Of a DNA stretch of 64,000 nt, positions 55,201 to 64,000 are shown in pieces (within the stretch, counting starts at the first letter, position 1; each line of letters begins with the position of its first letter). A program made the translations under genes and the position numbers. The DNA lies in contig AP026155.1 of the NCBI GenBank assembly GCA_030295235.1, positions 186,001-250,000 of the forward strand, in the 5' to 3' direction. This DNA is from Fistulifera solaris. Taxonomy: Eukaryota; Bacillariophyta; Bacillariophyceae; Naviculales; Stauroneidaceae. Below the pieces are notes generated by a model. That model saw only the letters and a list, made by a program, of their open reading frames with translations. It was not told the DNA's origin and searched no databases.

Positions 55201-55515
55201 GCCCGCGGCTTTTTTGGTGATGCCAGCGTTTTGCAAAACTTTGAGAAGCGAAGGGGCATCGATGCATTGCACAATCTTTTGATTCAACTCGCGACTATCA
55301 GGATCGTAGCGCCTCGACTGTCGTCGCGGTGATGACGACTTGGATTGTTGTTTCCTAGTTGTTACGTTGTTTTCTTGACCGTTTGAGGTTGCCGTGAGAG
55401 TCATCAAAGTGAATGGCTTCAATTCAATTCGCCTTTTGTTTAAAACTCTTCTTGTCGCTTCTGTATAGACATTTAACCCATAGGAAGTTTGCAACAGAAA
55501 AGTCGAGAGGATCAT
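52218..55515 (-). CDS. RAP-domain organellar RNA-binding repeat protein
   Basis: About 1,099 residues from MILSTFLLQTSYGL, which resembles a signal or organelle presequence. Many helical-pair repeats of the form QELANxLWAxATL (PQEWSNSLWAIATAQL, PQEMSNTVWSLATLL, SQELSNSAWAMATMGF, AQELNNLAWSIARLV, RQELANTAWACAVFG) form a FASTK/OPR-like solenoid. The C-terminal RAP domain has DQKIAIEVDGPAHFV and LGWKVISIPFWEW. RAP proteins bind RNA and act in mitochondrial or plastid rRNA or mRNA processing. One frame change at the C4 run 54697-54700 joins ASRVDSG to GEFDVVLKQ. The gene tail-converges on the type I membrane protein gene with 166 nt between the stops. Confidence 0.87.
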
Positions 55516-56492
55516 AATCACTAGCAACCAGAAACGAAAAGCAGGGACCCCTTTGCTGAAACTGTCGGTAAAATCATGCTTCTATTCGGGTTTTGACCTG
55601 AAGGAATACTGGGTACATTGTGTCTTTCCGAGAAAGTTAACATGGGTTTTCCGTCTCTTGACGATTTCTTACAAATCAAATGGAAAAATACATCAAAAAC
55701 GAAAAAGCTCGTGATTCGGTGGTCCTCACGGTAACTCGGTCTCGAGTTAGGATAATGTTACGGAATCAGGAATCCCAAAGACCATGGTCTTGAAAGTTGC
55801 TTTGTTCCGGAAATTGGAAAGCCTATACGGTCATTATTTACTGGTAATCCCTTCTTCTCCATTCTACGTTCAGATTGTAGGCGCAAACCAAATGGCAAAG
55901 AAGCCAAAAAGAACTGCGACTATTTTGCTAGTTGAACCTAGATCAAGAAAAAATTATGACGTCTGTCAACTCGACTATTCCGTATGAAGTAGGTGATTGC
56001 TTGGTTGAAATTGGAGCAGAAATCAAGTCATCTGATTGGTCATGAAGGGCCACGTCGACCATTCGAGAATGACTGCTGCTCGCTTTCTTTTCTCTGTATA
56101 GGGGATACTGTTTGGAAAACGAAATCACCGGCTTACCGGCCTTCCTTTGGAGGCAATTTTATGATGTCGTAAGGGGATCATAGTACAATTCAGTCTAGAG
56201 TAGCTGTCTTTCAGAGTCCACAAAAAGTACGCATCAATTTCCTTCCAATAGCAACGGCGAACAAAGGGTGAATAAAGCGGAATGCAACGGAACTGTTCTT
56301 CTTGATGTCAATTTTCGGTATGTTTTCAACGAAGGCCTACGTAATACGAGGAAATGCCCCTCCGACGAGAAAATCAAAAACGTCGGTTTGCGATGAAACG
56401 ACTTAAGTCGCCATAATGCAACCGCGTCTTCCTACAGCCCCCTTTGCATCAAACTTACTGCAACGAAGACACAATTCATCAGAGTATCCACC
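55516..56492. promoter_or_regulatory. Divergent intergenic region, about 980 nt
   Basis: Carries promoters of the RAP gene (left) and the HMG gene (right). Small open frames here have no features. Confidence 0.45.
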
Positions 56493-57506
56493 ATGGCCGA
56501 AGCAACTTACTTCCAACATCCTTTTCTTTACGAAAATGAAGTTACGGGTGGAGGCGGAGAAATAAACGATATTTCCAGACTATTCGAAGAGGAAGGAGCG
56601 GAGCAACAACTGCAGCTTCAACTGCAACAACACCGAAATCCGAATGAAGGAGGAGATTTCTTGTCGTCGAGGCATCTCAATCCAAACCTTCTTTATTCTT
56701 CACAGCTGCAACAGCAAATGGTGCAGCAGCAGAATGACCTCTTCTCCGGTACAGTCAATCAGGGTTCGAGGGACCTTGCTCAGCAGCTGTACTTGCTCGA
56801 GCAAAACAATCAACAAGTTCTGTTTCCGCGAGCCAATGGATTACAGTCCTCTCTCGGTAACAAAGCCACGACGAATTCGTTGCTAAATCAACGCGGTATC
56901 TCTTCTAGGAAAGGAATAGAGGAAAATTCTCTGAGCTTTCCGCAAATAGGCAACGAAGATGCGTTTCAGCGAAACGTGAACCAGCTACCGTTCACGCTGG
57001 CAAATCTTCCGTTCTTCGGTGGTCCTATCGAAAAGCCTGTGTTCGCGAACGACTCTTCGCTTTCAACGCTAGAACATTCTTGGCAACTTCAGCAGCTGCT
57101 AAATGCTAACATGCAACACCAACAGCAAGTTCAACAGCAGCCTCCGGTTGCACAAATTGAGCCTCCTCTCCGGGCTCTCTCCGCCTACAACTTCTTCTTC
57201 CGCGATGAACGCGATCGTATTCTCAACGAATGCGATCATGACTGGACAGAGAGCAAGAAAGAGAGACTTTTGAGTGATCACTGGAACCGTGACCGCACCA
57301 AGAAGAGGAGACATCGTAAGTCACACGGGAAGATTGATTTTACCACTCTCTCCAAGCTTATTTCGTCCCGATGGAAAGAGCTTGCGGAAGATCGTAAAGA
57401 TTTCTACCGTGATGTAGCCGCCAAGGATTGGGAACGTTACCAGAAGGAGCTTTCTCACTACAAATCGGCCGCTTCCGATGTATCGGCAACCCCTTACATG
57501 TGGTAG
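56493..57506 (+). CDS. HMG-box protein with Gln-rich N-terminus
   Basis: An intact 337-residue frame with an excellent start context (CCACCATGG). Residues 1-220 are Gln/Asn-rich with many QLQ/QQQ tracts, typical of transcriptional co-regulators. A single HMG box starts at ALSAYNFFFRDERDRIL, continues through DFTTLSKLISSRWKELAEDRK and ends with FYRDVAAKDWERYQKELSHY. A basic insertion (RDRTKKRRHRKSHGK) lies within the box between its first and second helices, longer than usual, and can serve as a nuclear signal. It should bind and bend DNA; the target genes are unknown. Confidence 0.9.
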   Translation: MAEATYFQHPFLYENEVTGGGGEINDISRLFEEEGAEQQLQLQLQQHRNPNEGGDFLSSRHLNPNLLYSSQLQQQMVQQQNDLFSGTVNQGSRDLAQQLYLLEQNNQQVLFPRANGLQSSLGNKATTNSLLNQRGISSRKGIEENSLSFPQIGNEDAFQRNVNQLPFTLANLPFFGGPIEKPVFANDSSLSTLEHSWQLQQLLNANMQHQQQVQQQPPVAQIEPPLRALSAYNFFFRDERDRILNECDHDWTESKKERLLSDHWNRDRTKKRRHRKSHGKIDFTTLSKLISSRWKELAEDRKDFYRDVAAKDWERYQKELSHYKSAASDVSATPYMW

Positions 57507-58216
57507 GCTAGCTATGCGGTTATATTATGCACTTTCATGCCTATTCCAGTGCGCCGCAAACAGTTCAATTGCGCAGCTTTATTTTGCTCCATGACTTTAT
57601 AAAAGAAATGCGACTATTTACGCTTTTTCAAATGCTACACCGGCTGCTTCCGTAACTTTGTAACCCAAATAAAAACATTTTGTTCGTGTTCATTTCTGGA
57701 CTTGTTATTCAGGGTCTAATATCATCTTTCTGAAGATTGTGCGGATGTTGTCCTAGGTCCCAAGGTAGATTAGATGATGATATTGTTGATATCCCCAGGA
57801 GAACGCACCATTCTTAGTTTCAAGAGCCCGGAAATAGTGAATGCCATTGAATAGACTTCTTCCGGAAATGAAAGGTATTTGCTTTTTCAGCCTACGGCAT
57901 TTCAAAGTTGTCCAACTAGGGAACAACCTGAAATCGGCCGGTAAGGCTTGTAAAGTCTAGAGTCTTCGCTTAACTCGATGCTCGTGAAGTCTTGAACTTT
58001 ACGGTCCGTGACAGTGACACCGACAGCGGAATAGCGAATATAGCCCTCGGGAAACATTAGGGCCTCAGTGAAACCTTAACCCTTGTAAAGCACGTGATTG
58101 AGAACCGAAAAAATTGAAAAAAGGTGCGAGCGATGAATAGACAGAAGCAGAACAACAAAGAGCGACGCTCGACGCTTAGCTCATCTCAGCACTCATCTTT
58201 GTAACAACAAAATAGT
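57507..58216. other. Intergenic region, 710 nt
   Basis: Between co-oriented genes. No supported feature; CCTTAACCCT near 58074 is a single telomere-like unit and not meaningful. Confidence 0.5.
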
Positions 58217-58883
58217 ATGAGATATCACCTGAAATTACCATTATTTTTGCTCCTGAAAAATCTAGGTTGGTCGGCAGGGCAGTTTGGTGTTCCGAAGGCG
58301 GCCAAGACGATCGGTGTTTCGGGGGAGGTGGGGCCAGTGGATAGTCCCAATAATTATCCATCACCTGATCAACAACAGTCGCAAGAGGACGAGATCGACC
58401 ATGTTTTGACCGAAAGCACAGAAAAGGATAGCGCGAACGATGAAACGATCAAAGCCGCGGCAGATATCAAAGGCATGGAAAAACTTCAAAAGACTGGCCC
58501 GAAATTCCAGATCAGCTTCTTTTTGACCTAGGAGCGCTCATACATTCCGTCAAGGAAAAGATGAACAAAGATGGAGTCGATTCTTCCTTGTTTAGCGAAG
58601 CAAGAGAAGCGTCTGCCGAACTTTCAAGTGCATTGAAACCGAAAGAAATCGTTCTAGGAATGGAAAAGGCTCTGGATAGCATGAAAAAATTGACAAAATC
58701 TTCGAAAATATTCATGGGGTCGATCTTGTTATCTCGGATATGAAAACAAAGGGTTTCATCGAAACAGATCATCAAGAGAAGAAGTTCCGGGAACGGCCAG
58801 ACTTACTCAAACTAGAGTTGACGAAGACGAGTTACCTTACATTCGTCGCATTGGCCTTCGCAGGTAATTACATTGAGCGGTGA
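58217..58883 (+). CDS. Hypothetical protein with N-terminal hydrophobic segment
   Basis: About 220 residues from MRYHLKLPLFLLLKNLGWSA, a possible signal peptide. An acidic Ser/Gln-rich segment (SPDQQQSQEDEIDHVLTES) follows, then amphipathic helices (LLFDLGALIHSVKEKMNKDG, AREASAELSSALKPKEIV, MEKALDSMKKLTKSSKIF). Two one-base frame changes, near 58500 and near 58713, break an otherwise continuous helical protein. A GTAATT donor at 58863 suggests that more exons could follow; a short open stretch at 59360-59453 (PDEVVDDLLTIKSLSLQ) might belong to it. No family is recognised. Confidence 0.4.
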
Positions 58884-59475
58884 GATGACTGAAACTGACG
58901 GATCTTGTCTTGCTAAGAGGATCATGCCTCGAAAAAGACATTCTTCGATCTCACTAGGAGCTAGAAAGGGCTATCTTGTCACCCGTCCCTTCATCACCGA
59001 CTCGATAGCTCTAGAGCACATTGTCTACGATATTTTTTGTTTTTTCTAAGTGAAAGTAGACGTAGGTCGCTGTTGGTAGCCAGGCGATCTTCATGCTCGA
59101 AGATCAATTTGATGGCTAGCCAAATTTGTCGTTCTGAACGGCGAAAAGAGGTTCCCCAAAACCCGCGATGTGCGCGGTCATTGTAATAACTGACACAGTA
59201 CAGTAAATATCAGAACTTGGGTACCAGTACGGTGCTCCGTAGGGGATAGTCACTATGTCCCGATGAAAAATAGAACTGTTTGAATTACAGAGGTACGAGC
59301 GCGCTTGTTTCCAAAACTCGTAAGGCCGACTTCATCGAACCTCCAACATAAAAGAACATGTGCCAGATGAAGTAGTTGATGACTTGTTGACCATCAAATC
59401 ATTATCGTTGCAAGCAAAAGCGTAAACTAGAATCTGATTTGGCGAATATCTGAAAAGCGCTAAGTTTTTCCAGAA
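58884..59475. other. Intergenic or weak exon region
   Basis: About 590 nt. Apart from the short acidic open stretch at about 59360-59453 mentioned with the previous gene, nothing is recognised. Confidence 0.4.
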
Positions 59476-61708
59476 ATGAAGAAGATACCAGCAACCGCGA
59501 CGACCGACGACTCTTCTTCATCCTCATCATCGTCCTCTTCGTCCGATAGCTCATCGAGTGACGAGGAAGAAGTTTCTTACTCGCCTGTTGCAAACAAAAG
59601 CAAAACTATGAAGCCAGGCCTCAAACCAGCAACGATATCCCCGCCGGCTTCACCGCCACTCAATCGTGGTGTAGCGCAACTCGGTACGAAAATGTCGCCG
59701 CCCCTTCCGACATCGACCAACAAAAACGACAAGCCCGGTTTCCAACCCAAGGAGAAAAGCCCACCGCTCAGTAATCCTTTTCTGAAAAAGCAAGATACCG
59801 CTCCCCCGAAGCACAATGGCTTGGGAATGCTCACGCCAAAGAAGGCTGAAGCGGATGGTGATTCCAGTGACGAAGATGATATCTTGGGCCCTTCACCAGG
59901 CGCACTAGGAAAAATTAACAGTAAAGTGCCCCCAACAGGGAAACTTTCCAAAGAGCTATCAAAAGATAATTCATCTAAAGTGACCGGGTCGCCACCCAGC
60001 GAGAGATCAATGGCGAAGGGCAGTGTCGACGATGACAAAAATGAAAAAGTCAAAGAAGAGCTCAAGTAGCAAACAGGAAAAGAAGAAGGAATCGAAAGAT
60101 AAAAAAGAAAAAGAAAGAAAAAGAAGGAAAAAGAAAAGAAGGAAAAGAAGATTAAAAAAGACGAGGATGACGGAGAACGTGATAAAAGTAAGAACAAGTC
60201 GGAGATCGAGCAGAAAGGAAAAACAGAGGAAGTTGGATCCAAGGTAGATAGAAGACCTAGTTTAATAGGTGACAAATCACGCGCAGTTGACCTCGAGGGT
60301 GGCCATGAAGGAGATAAAATAAGAGGAGAAGACGACGCTTCGTCAAAAGAGGAGAAGAGGCGCGGATTTCTGGGCAGACTTTTCGCACCACAGAAAGCGG
60401 AACCTCCTGTTGTTGTCGATGAAGATGATGACGCACCCGAAGACGCCGATCCAGTCGTAAACACGAAGAAGAATAGTGGCCGATTTTCTGTATTTCGTAA
60501 AAAGAGTCAAAAACCTGAGCCTACAGATGATGACATTGAAATCGAATTCGTCCCCAACGACGAAGAAGAGGAGACTGCCATCACCGACAAGGCTGTTCTT
60601 CATCATGCGCCTCAAATGGAATCAGCCCCACCTAGTACCGATATTGAAAATCCTGCATCCATTGATCAAAACAGTGGCAAGGAGCATCAAAGACAGAAGC
60701 TAGATGATCAATTTAAGTGGGTACGATTGTACTTTGCGCTTTTAATCTTTGCCATTTTGATCGTCGGATCGACGGTGGGGACCGCCTTTTGGGGAATGAA
60801 GATTTACACGGACAAACATGGAGATTCAGAACTCAGCACAGACAGCGGCCCTCCGCCAACATTGGAAGGCAACGAATGTGATTACGATGACAACATTCTG
60901 CTCGAGTTCCGGATATTGTTCGATTCCAAGCCAGAACAAACTGGTTTCTCTCTTCGCGATGCACCTCCTTTCAGCAGCGGTATTTGGGTCATGGAACCGG
61001 GCACGTTCCGTTCTTTTTCTCAATTTCAAAGAAGAACACGCTCCGCATTTGTTTAAGTGATAAACTGAATTACACGTTCGAGATTGAAGACATGTTTGGT
61101 GATGGGATGGTATCGGAATTCGGTGCGACCAGTGTTTACGGCAGGTGGGAGCTCGCTTTCAACGAGCATCTGGTTGCTTCGTACAATGGGGATTGCTACG
61201 CGAATGCAACATCGGAGGGTGAAAGTTTGAGTCACTTTACCAACGGTACACTTTCTTTTGTGGAAGATATTGTACGTGTTCGTTCACTATTGGAGTCAAT
61301 GAAACAAAAGGAGGATGCGTTGAGGAATGCCAGGACCCACCTGCCCCAACCAGCCGTCCGCCTGCTGAAGAACCGGAAGGTACGGATCCACCATCAGAGA
61401 CAACGGGTCCTGCAGGTGCTTCCACTACGGCTCCGAGTGCTGCCATTGCAGATGGCGGTTCTACATCTCCTCCGACTATTGCCTCTTTGGATGGCACTTC
61501 TACATCTCCTCCTACTGCGGTTGCTGGAAGCTCGACTCCTCCTCCAACTGCTGCTGCTGCTGGTGGTGGAGGCTTATTAACCTTGGCTCCCTCGGCGGCG
61601 GGAGCGATCTCTACGATTGTCCCCACGGCGGCTGCGACTGCAGCACAAACCGTGCCCGGCGGTACGGAACCACCGCTTGTGTTAGGCAGAAGTCGAGGAG
61701 ATCCCTAG
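59476..61708 (+). CDS. Single-pass membrane protein: long charged cytosolic region, conserved extracellular domain, mucin-like tail
   Basis: About 744 residues. It starts MKKIPATATTDDSSSS with a pure Ser run and continues as a Ser/Pro/Lys-rich, very charged region of some 400 residues that includes Lys/Glu tracts near 60070-60160. A membrane helix (LYFALLIFAILIVGSTVGTAF) has no preceding signal peptide, so the N-terminus is cytosolic (type II). The outer domain has ECDYDDNILLEFRILFDSKP, then CLSDKLNYTFEIEDMFGDGM and VYGRWELAFNEHLVASYNG. This follows the D-x-YP-E ... Y-x-F-x-IxDxxGDG pattern common in stramenopile secreted proteins. The tail is Pro/Thr/Ala-rich. Frame changes near 60068-60140, 61050 and 61325. 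Confidence 0.6.
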
Positions 61709-62009
61709 TCTGTTATATTTGTAGCATAGTGGTATGCCTACTTTATCTTCTTTAGTGCTTTATTGTCTTTAGTTTATTAGTCGTCGTACGAGGTAGTTGC
61801 ATCAAATAACACAAAAATGTTGGTTGAGTACCGGTGGGTTACGAGGAGATTATGTACTATCTGTATAAGACGACTCTCTACCAAACCAGGTGCAAACGGC
61901 GAACTTGCGCGTCAAAAACGAAGCATGCAAACAACCGGAAGCAAAAATCCTGTAGTCGTCGTTCTTTCTATCACTACGACTTTCCAGTTCTACAAATACA
62001 ACTAACACC
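61709..62009. other. Intergenic region, 300 nt
   Basis: Between two co-oriented genes; the promoter of the microprotein gene. No other feature. Confidence 0.5.
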
Positions 62010-62297
62010 ATGACTACCGACAGTAACCAATCCGATCCGCCCAAACGCAGCGTCGAAGACGACGACGTTACATTATCTCCGACGGCCAAGAAGAACAAAC
62101 GAGATTGGCTCTCTTTTACGGGGCGTCGTCGGTACGTTGCGTTCGTTTTTTCGTTATCTTCGTAGAATACTTTGTCACTCACTGCACACTTTCTTCTTAG
62201 GACGCGAATCGGCGATGACTTTCAAGCCATCAATCTCCCCGAACCCATCACGAAACCCATTGTGGAAGACTCTCCGCCGCGCGACTCGAGTTCATGA
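62010..62297 (+). CDS. ELM2-like microprotein, 72 aa
   Basis: Two exons (62010-62131, 62201-62297) with a 69-nt intron (GTACGT donor, CTTAG acceptor) in phase. The product starts MTTDSNQSDPPKRSVED, has a basic patch KKNKRDWLSFTGRR, and then RTRIGDDFQAINLPEPI. This last segment resembles the opening of ELM2 domains (pattern RVGxxFQAxxP), which recruit histone deacetylases in MTA/CoREST-type complexes. The rest of the ELM2 domain and any SANT domain are absent. It could be a micro-regulator that competes for deacetylase binding, or an unrelated protein. It was too short to stand out without its intron. Confidence 0.65.
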
Positions 62298-62479
62298 AAG
62301 CAATAGCACCGAAATCTCCATGTATGCAAACACTCCTTCTCTAAACCACCTTTGATAAAGCAATTTACATAGATTACCTTTTTATAAGTTTATCTGCAGC
62401 TATCGTGTTTTATACTACGTATCTTCACACGATTAAAGCATCCTCGTCATCGTTTGTCACTCACATTCATCTACTGCAT

Positions 62480-63508
62480 TTACTCCACTTCTTCCTCTTC
62501 TACTCCATGATCCGGCTCATCTTGTTCCAACTCCAGCAACATACTAGGATCTGGATCTTGACCCAAGATTTGGGAGCAGAAATACAGAATTTGCTTGCGT
62601 CCGATTTCCATGGCGGCACGGGGACCCAAGCAATACATCGTCAAGTCCGGATCCTTTTCCTTAATGCACAACAAATAGTCTTGGTGCACGAACTTGATCA
62701 GAGCCGCATCGACATTAGGGTGCGAATTGGAACGTGCCGGCGACGATCCTTCCCCCCGCCACGGTTCGTTCGGAATATTTTCATCTAAGCGATGCAACAA
62801 CTCGTACAAACGATCATCACGGAGCCATCGTGAACCTGCGACACGCGCGCGTGTGAGAATCCAAATGGCACAAAGTTTCTGTCACGCCAAGCACGTACCA
62901 TCCGTTTTGGGTTCGCCCTCGCAGTAACAAAGGGCGAGAATGACCATCAGTAGACCCTTCTCAATCGCGCAGTCTTCATGGACGGAATGCAGGGCCTTGC
63001 TATGCTCGCCAGTTTCGTCTTCTTTCAAGCAGTTCACCAGATAGTAACGATCTTTCTTGGATTGCGGCAAATCTTTCATATTTTCCATCCACACCGGAAT
63101 ACGCTTGAGTTCGAAATCAAACAAATTCTGCAAGCGCTTATTGGCTTCATCAAAAGCTGCCGAAGTGATTCGTGGCGGTAAACCAGCATCCTTGGCGCAT
63201 TTAAGACGATCCAGGGACTCCCCAGCGAGTCCTTTGAACAACAACAAGCGCGTCAAGTCCGATAAGGCCTTTTCTCGCTGAGTTTCATCGAGACGATTTA
63301 GATTCTCGCGTTCTTTTGCTTTGACGGAATGAATCTCCTGGGTATTGAGAATCGTGTCGTCTGGAATGCGTTGTGAGAAGTCCAAGGCTTGAAAAGACTG
63401 CGTCGGTTCGACTTCATCATCGTCGTCGTCGTCGTCAAAGTCTTTCCTTGACGCTTGCGAGGCAAAAGACGTTCTCTGTGATTGTGAGCGTCGTTGTGAC
63501 GGTGGCAT
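62480..63508 (-). CDS. NSE3: NSE3/MAGE-domain protein, SMC5-SMC6 complex subunit
   Basis: Two exons flank a 63-nt intron at 62836-62898 (GTACGT donor, CGCAG acceptor), joining EPKTDG to SRWLRDDRLYELL in phase. About 321 residues from MPPSQRRSQSQRT. After a Ser/Asp-rich N-terminus (DDDDDDDEVEPTQSF) comes the MAGE homology domain: LSDLTRLLLFKGLAGESL, the core EKGLLMVILALCYCEGEP and, after the intron, the second winged-helix segment DYLLCIKEKDPDLTMYCLGPRAAMEIGRKQIL. NSE3 pairs with NSE1 and NSE4 in the SMC5/6 complex for DNA repair and replication-fork stability. The family match is good. Confidence 0.88.
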
Positions 63509-64000
63509 GTTGTGAATTTAATTCAATGATAAAAGAACAAGTTGGTTACAAAATGACGCGAATGCGCTTGACGATATTGGCTAAAGAATGATGCGCATTG
63601 ACGCAATGCTGTTGCAAGGGACGAGATGGAAGCAATTCTTGAGGAGCCATTTGCTACCCGGCCGGCTCGCTTCCAAACGCACGCCAAGTCGTCGAAGCGC
63701 CACATTCAAACCGAGTACCGGTACCTACCGGTACAACCTTACGTGGTATTGTCAAAAGTATACATTCTTGATTCTTGATATGGAATATGGAATGTTGACT
63801 GTTGGAAGTTTGGATCCTCATGAATGTTGAAAATTGAAATTCTTCGTTTCAAAACCAAGATTCCATTATCAGAACGTGATACGTGTCCCAGCGTCAACGC
63901 GAGGAAACCACTCGCATTCGTCGCCCACGTCAATTTTTTCGGTTTTCTCATGCAACCCACCACCGTCGCCATCATCTCTTCCTTCATGCCTTCAAGCTGA
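63509..64000. other. Right-edge region, unassigned
   Basis: About 490 nt upstream of the NSE3 gene. Both strands have short open frames reaching the edge (minus 63739-63987 is basic). No domain is recognisable, so a truncated gene cannot be confirmed or excluded. Confidence 0.35.

Noticed and set aside
59577-60464. A 295-codon open frame on the minus strand rich in Ser and Phe
   Set aside because: It is antisense to the Ser/Lys-rich gene; Lys/Glu/Ser codon bias on the plus strand leaves the opposite frame open. It has no domain or credible start.

Overview
This is a gene-dense stretch of a nuclear genome from a photosynthetic stramenopile, most likely a pennate diatom resembling Phaeodactylum. 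The basis for that call is as follows. Genes are compact, on both strands, with zero to two short GT-AG introns (about 60-100 nt, often GTAAG or GTACG donors). Several precursors carry a signal peptide followed by an ASAF/AFAP-like cleavage motif, the hallmark of import into a four-membrane plastid. There are PSD-type Ser/Pro/Asp repeat surface proteins, an HSF-type DNA-binding domain and a Gln-rich HMG-box protein. No tRNA, rRNA, CRISPR array, transposase or retroelement could be supported. The species name is an inference.

Layout. 0-6 kb: a DUF1295 membrane protein cut by the left edge, a Ser/Thr kinase with large insertions, and a three-exon ubiquitin-conjugating enzyme. 6-10 kb: a plastid-type opine dehydrogenase and GDP-L-fucose synthase, with a 165-bp tandem duplication at the 3' end of the latter. 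10-21 kb: a small conserved protein, a Bro1-domain protein, UDP-glucuronate 4-epimerase, a Gfo/Idh/MocA-type oxidoreductase, an ARM/HEAT-like protein and dolichol kinase. 21-32 kb: an acidic orphan protein tail-to-tail with a CBM20-TPS-TPP fusion, two tandem Ser-rich nuclear-type paralogues, and a PAS hybrid histidine kinase. 32-41 kb: eIF2D, cytochrome-b5-reductase-like protein, a plastid-type membrane protein, an HSF and a renalase-like flavoprotein. 41-52 kb: a run of secretory-pathway genes (two Cys-rich PSD-repeat proteins bracketing a secreted clostripain protease, then a rhodanese, a dienelactone hydrolase and a Pro/Thr-rich type I membrane protein). 52-64 kb: a RAP-domain RNA-binding protein, an HMG-box protein, two poorly known proteins, an ELM2-like microprotein and NSE3/MAGE.

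How genes relate. These are mostly independent housekeeping genes. GDP-fucose synthase, UDP-GlcA epimerase and dolichol kinase all feed glycosylation or wall polysaccharide synthesis. The 41-47 kb trio looks like a small cell-surface cluster.

Data quality. At least a dozen conserved coding regions change frame by exactly one base, nearly always at a short homopolymer and without a usable intron. This looks like residual long-read assembly error rather than many pseudogenes. The coordinates below therefore span the whole gene, and the evidence says where the frame changes.
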